From Candidatus Woesearchaeota archaeon (GTDB taxonomy: Archaea; Nanobdellota; Nanobdellia; Woesearchaeales; UBA11576): a stretch of DNA of 10,353 bases. The notes under the pieces are model-generated. The model saw nothing but the letters and a program-made list of their open reading frames with translations, ran no database searches and was not told where the DNA came from. The first letter of the stretch is position 1; each line of letters begins with the position of its first letter. The stretch covers positions 1-10,353 of the forward strand of contig JAHWIS010000043.1 of assembly GCA_019322385.1 (NCBI GenBank), in the 5' to 3' direction. This document shows positions 6,113 to 10,353 of this stretch, one piece after another. The position numbers and the translations under genes are program-made.

Positions 6113-6312
6113 GGGTGCATTGTGCACATACATAGGCAGCCGAGTCCCATCAGCAGGAATGCAGCTGTCCACCACTGGATGTTCCAGAAGTTCCAGACAT
6201 TAAGGTCCCTGAGCAGGAACAGGACGCCTAAAGCAAGAACTATTAATCCGCACCATATACAGCCGGTCATAGGGCAGCATCCTGAATCTCCGCAAGCCTC
6301 TTTTTTAGCCAT
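6100..6312 (-). CDS. Small Cys-rich LiaI/LiaF-like membrane protein
   Basis: A 70-residue protein with a Cys-rich N-terminus (CGDSGCCPMTGCIWCG, five cysteines) and two hydrophobic segments, about residues 21-35 and 48-64, separated by a short polar turn (RDLNVWNFWN), ending in HPKKK. The pattern GLIVLALGVLFLLRDLNVW followed by a second helix closing with a Gly-rich LMGLG matches the LiaI/LiaF-like transmembrane module, a small two-helix envelope domain found in bacteria and archaea. The exact biochemical role of that module is not established. The N-terminal cysteines are an addition that could bind metal or be acylated. Translation should be efficient: the ribosome site AGGAGGTGAT is nearly the full complement of the 16S tail. 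The gene has its own TATA box and converges with nreA. Confidence 0.85.
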   Translation of the reverse strand: MAKKEACGDSGCCPMTGCIWCGLIVLALGVLFLLRDLNVWNFWNIQWWTAAFLLMGLGCLCMCTMHPKKK

Positions 6313-6317
6313 TGAAC

Positions 6318-6327
6318 ATCACCTCCT
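6318..6327 (-). promoter_or_regulatory. Near-complete Shine-Dalgarno sequence
   Basis: The minus strand reads AGGAGGTGAT five bases before the ATG, the longest match to the 16S 3' tail in the window. Other genes here use shorter GGTG or GGGGG cores, so this gene is likely strongly translated. Confidence 0.8.
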
Positions 6328-6352
6328 AAGTGATGCTGTACTCTAAGAAGGA

Positions 6353-6366
6353 GTTTATTATATATC
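6353..6366 (-). promoter_or_regulatory. TATA box of the LiaF-like gene
   Basis: Minus strand GATATATAATAAAC. The expected start site is near 6334, giving a leader of about 20 nt that contains the long ribosome site. Confidence 0.65.
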
Positions 6367-6412
6367 TTTTGGTGCTTAGAATTGGATAAAGGGGGATTCA
6401 AGGATGTTTATC

Positions 6413-7312
6413 TTAGAAGAAATAAGTATGATCTGTGCTTTCATCCTCAGCAATTGTCAGGCTGTTGTCTTCCTGTTCAGGAAACTTAAGCAGCTGCAAT
6501 TTCTGAGGCTCTTCTTCTTTAGGCTCATCTTCTTTCAGGGACTCTTCATACTGCCCTTGCACCATTGCAAAGAGCCTTCCACCGATCTTGTTTGCCTTGT
6601 CAGAGACATCGAACTTGACCTCTGTCTTGATGCCTTGGTTATCGACTACCTTATCACGCAGAATACGCAATGATCGGTTGATCTCTCCCCAGTCATCTTC
6701 AGTAAGGTTTGTATAGGTGAACAGCAATGTCTCGATTACCTGCTCTGCAAGATATTTGAATCTGTCGAACTCAGGAACTCCACAGTTTTTTCTCTTGATA
6801 ACATCAGATGTGTAAGCAACAATCTGCTTTGTGAGATATCTTATCCTTCCCTCGCCGAGCCTTACAGCTGCACCCTCATATTCCTTGTCTCCTGTGACTG
6901 CCTGCACTGAAGCGACAGCTGATTCAATGTTCTCCCCGTCATGCGCATAGCAGACAATGTTCTCAAGATGTGCAAAATAATTCTCGTCATCTGCAGAAAG
7001 CCTGTTCTTCCTCAAGCGGATCCTAAATAGTGTTTTCTCAGTCTGTTCAGAAAAGCCATAATCATCGCACAGCATCCGATAGCCTTTTTCAGCATCATGA
7101 AGACCTTGGAGATGGCCATGGAGCGCGGCATTGAATGCTCCCTTCCTCATGATCTCTGCTGCGCGCTTAGCATTCTTTTCTCTTTTCTTATCTGAATCAA
7201 GTGTTTTGAACCTTTTCTCTATCCTTGCCTTCTTCTTCTTGCTGGCATTCACATTGCTGTACTTAACAAGAATGAGCATAGGTTCCTTGTCCATAAGCAG
7301 AGTACTTTTCAT
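6413..7312 (-). CDS. Unrecognised helical protein with acidic tail
   Basis: A 299-residue soluble protein of unknown function; no family recognised. No signal peptide or membrane segment is visible. Residues 24-58 are strongly basic (runs such as KKKKARIEKRFK and KKREKNAKRAAE), compatible with nucleic-acid contact or a charged helix. Residues 60-75 contain three histidines (AALHGHLQGLHDAEKGY). The middle, to about residue 255, is predicted mostly helical, and the last 45 residues are acidic and low in complexity (KEDEPKEEEPQK), ending in HTYFF. The ATG at 7312 follows AGAGGTTTGAG; Met7 or Met12 are possible later starts. Its promoter is back to back with that of the gene at 7465, so the two may share regulation, but their proteins do not look related. 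The next minus-strand gene starts about 100 nt downstream behind its own promoter. Confidence 0.85.
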   Translation of the reverse strand: MKSTLLMDKEPMLILVKYSNVNASKKKKARIEKRFKTLDSDKKREKNAKRAAEIMRKGAFNAALHGHLQGLHDAEKGYRMLCDDYGFSEQTEKTLFRIRLRKNRLSADDENYFAHLENIVCYAHDGENIESAVASVQAVTGDKEYEGAAVRLGEGRIRYLTKQIVAYTSDVIKRKNCGVPEFDRFKYLAEQVIETLLFTYTNLTEDDWGEINRSLRILRDKVVDNQGIKTEVKFDVSDKANKIGGRLFAMVQGQYEESLKEDEPKEEEPQKLQLLKFPEQEDNSLTIAEDESTDHTYFF

Positions 7313-7341
7313 CTCAAACCTCTAGGGACCCCAAGACTGAA

Positions 7342-7356
7342 AATTTGTCCCAAATT
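7342..7356. promoter_or_regulatory. Inverted repeat at the 7312 gene start site
   Basis: AATTTG-TCC-CAAATT has perfect 6-bp arms and a 3-bp spacer. Its upstream edge coincides with the predicted transcript start (near 7357) of the minus-strand gene. It is a possible repressor site or a short leader hairpin. Confidence 0.4.
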
Positions 7357-7377
7357 AAGTACGAAAGCAAATATCTA

Positions 7378-7387
7378 GTATATAAAC
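7378..7387 (-). promoter_or_regulatory. TATA box of the 7312 gene
   Basis: Minus strand GTTTATATAC, a strong archaeal TATA box. The predicted leader is about 45 nt. Confidence 0.7.
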
Positions 7388-7430
7388 CTTTCGTTTTGTA
7401 ACTCCTAATAAGTAGTAAAATATAGAAAAG

Positions 7431-7438
7431 CTTATAAA
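7431..7438 (+). promoter_or_regulatory. TATA box of the 7465 gene
   Basis: CTTATAAA preceded by AGAAAAG. The expected start site is near 7460, so the mRNA is leaderless or has a leader of only a few bases. Confidence 0.65.
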
Positions 7439-7448
7439 CCCAATAAAA

Positions 7449-7462
7449 CACCTTTTAAGGTG
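7449..7462. promoter_or_regulatory. Inverted repeat over start site and ribosome site
   Basis: CACCTT-TT-AAGGTG has 6-bp arms around TT and ends 2 nt before the ATG at 7465. Its right arm is the only Shine-Dalgarno-like sequence (AAGGTGAT), and that spacing is unusually short. With the start site predicted at about 7460, the repeat is more likely an operator than an RNA hairpin. Confidence 0.5.
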
Positions 7463-7464
7463 AT

Positions 7465-8082
7465 ATGGAGCTGGAATTCAACGACAAGGAAAAGCAATTA
7501 TGGGAGATTCTCAAGTACAAGGCACCGCTGCATCCCAAGCAGTTTGCTGAGCCTTCTATAAGATCTATCTATTTTGCCCTTGCAGAGCGCATGAACCCTG
7601 AAGACGATTACGCCTGCTTTATGAAAGGCTTTGATTCAGAAGGGATCAAGGACCTTATGCGCAACATTACAAAGGATGTCTCAAGCAAGCGGGGATTTGT
7701 CACTGCTGCGAAAGGCATTGACTACCTATTACGAACATCCCCTGAAGAGGCGCGCAAAGTAGCAGACGAGGATGTAAAGTCATACATCAAGTTCCACGCT
7801 TCAGAGAGGTCTGGAATGCTTGACTACAGTATCAGCGTTGCAAACAACAAGGTCATAATGCCTCCGCCTTTTGACAATATCGCTTCTGCATCGATCAAGA
7901 TGGGCTGGGGATTCGATGAGTTTGTGTTCTATTTCTTCTCGCAAGGGCTTGTCGCAGTAAAAACATTATCAGAGCTGCTCTCTGAGCGAGAGAAAAAAGG
8001 CTTTGATCAGGTCTTCAGGCTGAAGGTCTTGCCAAAGTTCAAGATGTACTTGGAAAGGAACAAAACACAAGCAGATCCGTGA
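7465..8082 (+). CDS. Unrecognised soluble protein, 205 residues
   Basis: A hypothetical protein whose family I do not recognise. It has no signal peptide or clear membrane span and is probably mostly helical. Visible segments are a charged N-terminus (ELEFNDKEKQLWEIL), a Pro-containing stretch (MPPPFDNIASASIKMGWGF, about residues 132-150), and an aromatic helix (DEFVFYFFSQGLVAVKTL, about 152-169) that could pack in a dimer interface or at a membrane surface. The C-terminus is basic. The ATG at 7465 is favoured by the TATA box spacing, and the next in-frame Met is far inside the protein. The promoter is divergent from the 299-residue gene, with about 150 bp between the two start codons and a palindrome near each predicted start site. 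A T8 tract 30 nt after the stop codon ends the unit. Confidence 0.85.
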   Translation: MELEFNDKEKQLWEILKYKAPLHPKQFAEPSIRSIYFALAERMNPEDDYACFMKGFDSEGIKDLMRNITKDVSSKRGFVTAAKGIDYLLRTSPEEARKVADEDVKSYIKFHASERSGMLDYSISVANNKVIMPPPFDNIASASIKMGWGFDEFVFYFFSQGLVAVKTLSELLSEREKKGFDQVFRLKVLPKFKMYLERNKTQADP

Positions 8083-8108
8083 TAATCTTAACAAATTCCA
8101 TCATTCTT

Positions 8109-8125
8109 TCGCGTTTTTTTTGCGA
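8109..8125 (+). terminator. T8 terminator after the 7465 gene
   Basis: A run of eight T residues (8114-8121) flanked by TCGC and GCGA, which can pair as a small 4-bp stem. It lies 26 nt after the stop codon. Confidence 0.65.
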
Positions 8126-8150
8126 TAAATAGCATTTTCCAGTCCCAAGC

Positions 8151-8158
8151 TATTTAAA
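8151..8158 (+). promoter_or_regulatory. TATA box of the 8241 gene
   Basis: TATTTAAA preceded by CAAGC. The predicted start site is near 8180-8181, which places the transcript 5' end exactly at the leader hairpin and two bases before a short upstream ORF. Confidence 0.65.
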
Positions 8159-8181
8159 ACTCCTTCCCTCAAAGAAGATTG

Positions 8182-8228
8182 GATGCTAACAGGACGTACT
8201 TCTTCGAGGTTGTATTACAATTAGCATC
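8182..8228 (+). promoter_or_regulatory. Leader hairpin abutting the ribosome site
   Basis: GATGCTAA (8182-8189) and TTAGCATC (8221-8228) pair perfectly over 8 bp. The 31-nt interior can form a smaller stem, ACTTC/GAGGT, around TTC. The ribosome site AGGTG begins at the base after the stem (8229), so folding could limit access to it. The closing stem also contains the start and stop codons of a 13-codon ORF. Confidence 0.5.
8183..8224 (+). CDS. Candidate leaderless upstream ORF, 13 codons
   Basis: ATG at 8183 to TAG at 8222 encodes MLTGRTSSRLYYN. By TATA spacing the transcript would begin about two bases before this ATG, so it could be translated without a ribosome site. Its stop lies 16 nt before the ATG of the 8241 gene. 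Translating ribosomes would melt the leader stem. The ORF is short enough to occur by chance and is supported only by position. Confidence 0.3.
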   Translation: MLTGRTSSRLYYN

Positions 8229-8240
8229 AGGTGTTAAGAG

Positions 8241-8573
8241 ATGGCTTGGTATAATCCAGTAAGTTGGTTCAGGAAGAAAAAGAAAAAGGAAAATAATCCC
8301 ATAGAACGACCTTTGTTCTACTGCGGCATGTGCAGCAGAGTTATACTCACCAAGGATATGGCCTTTGATGACAACAACGGCGAGCTTTACCATATAGGAA
8401 GATGCGCCATGACAGCCAGCGGCGACATTGCCATGATCAACAATCTTGACACGATACTCAATGTCGATTATATAGACAGGCCTGAGGCGATCAGGCTGTA
8501 CATGGAAGGGCATCTGAAGGAAAAGCCGAGCGAGGAAGAGAAAACCACGCTCGAGGGTAGGATGGGGAGATAA
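8241..8573 (+). CDS. Small putative zinc-binding protein
   Basis: A 110-residue protein of unknown function. The N-terminus, MAWYNPVSWFRKKKKK, combines aromatic residues with five consecutive lysines, a pattern suited to peripheral membrane or nucleic-acid binding. Residues 28-55 contain C-G-M-C and then H51 and C55 (YHIGRC), giving CxxC-x19-HxxxC, a plausible single zinc site of the treble-clef or ribbon kind. The rest is a mixed segment and a charged C-terminal helix (KEKPSEEEKTTLEGR). The ATG at 8241 follows GGTG with 7-nt spacing. The gene has its own TATA box and a structured leader. The next gene starts 51 nt later on the same strand, with a T-rich stretch between that may terminate some transcripts. 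I do not recognise a named family. Confidence 0.8.
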   Translation: MAWYNPVSWFRKKKKKENNPIERPLFYCGMCSRVILTKDMAFDDNNGELYHIGRCAMTASGDIAMINNLDTILNVDYIDRPEAIRLYMEGHLKEKPSEEEKTTLEGRMGR

Positions 8574-8624
8574 AAACCAAAGATTTTAGTATTTTTTGTT
8601 CTTAATAATATATGGTGCGTGAGA

Positions 8625-9029
8625 ATGAGGAGATTGAGAGATATTTTTATGGTTTCTGTAGCAGCATTGGCGCTTTACTTTACGCCAGCCTGTTCTATTG
8701 TCAAGCCTACTGTCAAGCAGCATGTCATCGAGTTCGGGAACAACCAGCATTGTATAATGCGATACGAATCCAATAATTCAGACACCTATGAGCTGTATGA
8801 CAACGGAAGACTGGTCGCTACACGCCACCACAAGGTTGTCAATGGAAAACATAAGGCATTGTATGAGTTCTTTCATGGATCAGAAAAGATAGCAGAGTAT
8901 GATACTGATAATGGGAATATCGTTGCGACTTCTAAAAAGCATAATAAAATATTTTTGCACTTCAGATCCAAACAGATCTACAGTAACATGACTCGCTGCG
9001 AGGAATTGCTCGAAGAGAAACTCAAATAA
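8625..9029 (+). CDS. Probable small secreted lipoprotein
   Basis: A 134-residue protein of unknown function. The N-terminus has Arg-Arg-Leu-Arg, a hydrophobic segment (residues 7-20) and T-P-A-C with Cys23, a weak lipobox with Pro at -2, so lipidation is possible but uncertain. The mature part contains short beta-like strands (HVIEFGNNQHCIMRYE, TYELYDNGRLVATRHHK) and resembles a small beta-meander domain. Two further cysteines, in QHC and TRC, could pair in the oxidising exterior. The ATG at 8625 follows GGTG with 7-nt spacing; an in-frame GTG at 8619 would come only two bases after that site and is less likely. A possible TATA-like sequence lies near 8584-8592, or the gene may be read through from 8241. 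It converges with the surface protein gene, whose stop codon is only 7 nt away. Confidence 0.75.
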   Translation: MRRLRDIFMVSVAALALYFTPACSIVKPTVKQHVIEFGNNQHCIMRYESNNSDTYELYDNGRLVATRHHKVVNGKHKALYEFFHGSEKIAEYDTDNGNIVATSKKHNKIFLHFRSKQIYSNMTRCEELLEEKLK

Positions 9030-9039
9030 AATATTTTTA
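9025..9039. terminator. Compact convergent terminator
   Basis: AAAATATTTT centred between the two stop codons (9027-9029 plus, 9037-9039 minus) supplies short T tracts to both strands. Only 7 nt separate the convergent genes, so transcripts very probably overlap at their 3' ends. Confidence 0.45.
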
Positions 9040-10104
9040 TGATTCTCTCAAAGAAAGCACAAGCAGGACAATAAATGCGATTATAGCTATGCATGCCAGC
9101 GCAAGCACCACAGTGCTGAACGCGCTTTCTCTAGGCGGTGGCGTAGGCACTGTAGGCCCTCCCGCAACAATAGCAGGCGGCATGACTACCTCTACCTCTT
9201 CATCATCTCCATCATATAAGAAACTTAGATCCCGCTTTAGATTATTGTAACGATCTGTTGCTCTATCGGTCCTATCATCGACGATAGTGTCGCCTGGTGT
9301 TGAGTCACAGTCCTCGACCCTGAAGTCAAGCGTCTTCTGCAACACCTTGTCTCCTTCGTCATACTCAACCCTGACAATCATTGCATGAAGGCCAGGACGG
9401 AGGTCATCAACATCTATCTGTTTGTCTTTCTTGTAGACATTGGCATCGTCATCATCCACGCTCGGCAGGTCAAACCTGTCCCTGAACAGCGTCCCAAGTT
9501 CGTCGCTGATGATCATGAGCTCTACATCCTCTTCAAACTCTTCCCCAACATTCTCGAGCTCTATCCTGACGCCAGCATCCCTGTCGCAGTAGACATCATT
9601 TATCCATAACCTCTCAAACACCAATTCATGCTCCTCTCTTTCAACATCAACATCAATGACAACATCATCCTCATGCAGCTTGTCTGTGTCATCATCATAT
9701 CCATACGCGTATATATCGAGGTCATAGTCCTGGTAAGAGCTTGCATCGTCTGGTATGATCAATTTAAGCCGCACTGTCCTCTTGCTGTCTGCCCTTACAT
9801 AGACCTTGTCTGACTCATCGCTCAGGTCATCTCCGTCATCAATATCTTCAATCACTGCAGTTACGCGTATGTCCTCTATCCTTATATCAGAATCATCATC
9901 AAATGTGTTTTCCAGCCTTACCTTTATCACCAGCTCATCCCCTGGATCGACATCTATGCTCGAACTGCTACTGCTGGTGCTCAGGATAGTCTCCCCATCT
10001 CTTGTTATCTCTACCCTGTCTATCTCTAGCTCTGAAGAATCAGCAAATACAAGGAATGCATTTGCCAAAAGCAGGAAAAATAAGATATAAGCCAGTTTCC
10101 GCAT
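9037..10104 (-). CDS. Acidic surface protein with signal peptide and C-terminal anchor
   Basis: A predicted exported protein of 355 residues. The signal peptide is MRKLAYILFFLLLANAFLVFA, with likely cleavage near residue 21. The ectodomain, about residues 22-310, looks like two consecutive beta-sandwich units with CARDB/Ig-like features (DPGDELVIKVRLEN; then AGVRIELENVGEEFEEDVEL and LRPGLHAMIVRVEYDEGD). It is extremely rich in Asp and Glu. A Ser run (TSSSSSS) lies near residue 45, and two cysteines (VYCDR, VEDCDS) could form a disulfide. A Pro linker (PTVPTPPPRE) leads into one transmembrane helix at about residues 330-351, ending SLRES inside. Asp clusters suggest calcium binding or a role in the cell coat; proteins of this layout are often labelled S-layer-like in DPANN genomes. 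The ATG at 10104 follows AGGGGG, and a TATA box at 10140 gives a leader of about 13 nt. Confidence 0.85.
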   Translation of the reverse strand: MRKLAYILFFLLLANAFLVFADSSELEIDRVEITRDGETILSTSSSSSSIDVDPGDELVIKVRLENTFDDDSDIRIEDIRVTAVIEDIDDGDDLSDESDKVYVRADSKRTVRLKLIIPDDASSYQDYDLDIYAYGYDDDTDKLHEDDVVIDVDVEREEHELVFERLWINDVYCDRDAGVRIELENVGEEFEEDVELMIISDELGTLFRDRFDLPSVDDDDANVYKKDKQIDVDDLRPGLHAMIVRVEYDEGDKVLQKTLDFRVEDCDSTPGDTIVDDRTDRATDRYNNLKRDLSFLYDGDDEEVEVVMPPAIVAGGPTVPTPPPRESAFSTVVLALACIAIIAFIVLLVLSLRES

Positions 10105-10139
10105 GTCAAAACCCCCTAGAAATTATTGGTCTTTTAAAG

Positions 10140-10148
10140 TTTATATAC
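10140..10148 (-). promoter_or_regulatory. TATA box of the surface protein gene
   Basis: Minus strand TATATAAAC preceded by AAAAG. It overlaps the stop codon of the upstream 66-residue gene. The expected start site is near 10117, so the leader would begin AGGGGG, the same arrangement as the gene at 4393. Confidence 0.65.
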
Positions 10149-10341
10149 TTTTGCGCTCTTCTGTTGTCCCAACCTTGGGACTATTCTGTTCAGCGTCCAT
10201 CACTGCATCGCAAATGCAGCGCCTGTGCGGGTCTTTCTCTGGATCAAATTTGTTCGCAATCCATACACTGCCGTCACTGAGCTTATACACCTTCTCATCG
10301 CGATGGATATATCTCTTATGCACTTGCCTTATGTTCTTCAT
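10141..10341 (-). CDS. Small unrecognised soluble protein
   Basis: A 66-residue protein of unknown function. It is highly charged, with a basic and His-containing N-terminus (KNIRQVHKRYIHRDEKVYKL), a segment DGSVWIANKFDPEKDPHRR that looks like a small beta-hairpin, and a C-x-C pair (Cys42, Cys44) in RRCICDAVMDA that with nearby histidines could hold a metal. The ATG at 10341 is preceded by AGGTAG near the window edge, so its promoter lies outside. It is on the same strand as the surface protein gene, 36 nt upstream of its start, and its stop codon overlaps that gene's TATA box. Read-through is possible. Base composition matches the neighbours. The ribosome site, codon-like composition and tight placement support it as a real gene, moderately. 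Confidence 0.6.
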   Translation of the reverse strand: MKNIRQVHKRYIHRDEKVYKLSDGSVWIANKFDPEKDPHRRCICDAVMDAEQNSPKVGTTEERKSI

Positions 10342-10353
10342 GCTTTCTACCTG

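Noticed and set aside
6404..6673. Plus-strand ORF with an AGGGGGAT site upstream
   Set aside because: It lies antisense to the 299-residue gene, encodes a Leu/Phe-rich shadow product, and has no TATA box at proper spacing. The ribosome-like site is notable but probably chance.
10002..10280. Plus-strand ORF across the start of the surface protein gene
   Set aside because: It is antisense to the signal-peptide region and the intergenic promoter, with no ribosome site.
1..10353. CRISPR arrays, insertion sequences, tRNA or rRNA genes
   Set aside because: No regularly spaced repeats, transposase-like ORFs, terminal inverted repeats or recognisable stable RNA motifs were seen.

Overview
The window looks archaeal. 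Most genes are preceded by an A/T-rich TATA box (TTTATATA type) placed about 26 nt before a plausible start site. Ribosome sites are mostly of the GGTG or GGGGG type, with one very long match, AGGAGGTGAT. The window also carries an archaeal-type DNA-repair protein, NreA. RtcB RNA ligase, a sodium-type membrane pyrophosphatase, several small lipoproteins or membrane proteins and an acidic signal-anchored surface protein fit a DPANN-like lineage such as Woesearchaeota. That placement is inference; no rRNA or other phylogenetic marker is present.

Layout. Bases 3-2175 (minus strand) hold a two-gene unit: rtcB, then a lipoprotein with a tryptophan heptad repeat, 13 nt apart. A divergent promoter region (2176-2331) with clustered GACAG/CTGTC half-sites separates rtcB from hppA (2332-4293, plus strand). 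Next come an 81-residue single-span membrane protein (4393-4638), a 255-bp gene-free stretch and the leaderless nreA gene (4894-6081). nreA converges on a small LiaI/LiaF-like membrane protein (6100-6312, minus strand). Bases 6413-7312 (minus) and 7465-8082 (plus) are a divergent pair of unrecognised genes. Then follow a small CxxC/HxxxC protein (8241-8573) with a structured leader, and a probable lipoprotein (8625-9029). The window ends with a minus-strand pair: a 66-residue protein and the acidic surface protein (9037-10104).

The most interesting stretch is the gene-free region 4639-4893. It has its own TATA box flanked by two long inverted repeats, a predicted RNA of about 120 nt with a 10-bp stem and a U-tailed terminator hairpin, and it ends exactly at the nreA promoter. 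The apical loop of this RNA contains AUCCCCCU, complementary to the AGGGGGAU ribosome-binding region of the membrane-protein gene just upstream. A second regulatory candidate is the leader of the gene at 8241, where a start site predicted from TATA spacing would create a leaderless 13-codon upstream ORF enclosed by an 8-bp stem that abuts the ribosome site.

The genes do not form one obvious pathway. RtcB acts in RNA repair and tRNA splicing, HppA couples pyrophosphate hydrolysis to ion pumping, and NreA acts in DNA repair. The lipoproteins, the LiaF-like protein and the surface protein belong to the cell envelope. Apart from rtcB with its lipoprotein, and possibly the 8241/8625 and 10141/9037 neighbours, each gene appears to have its own promoter.
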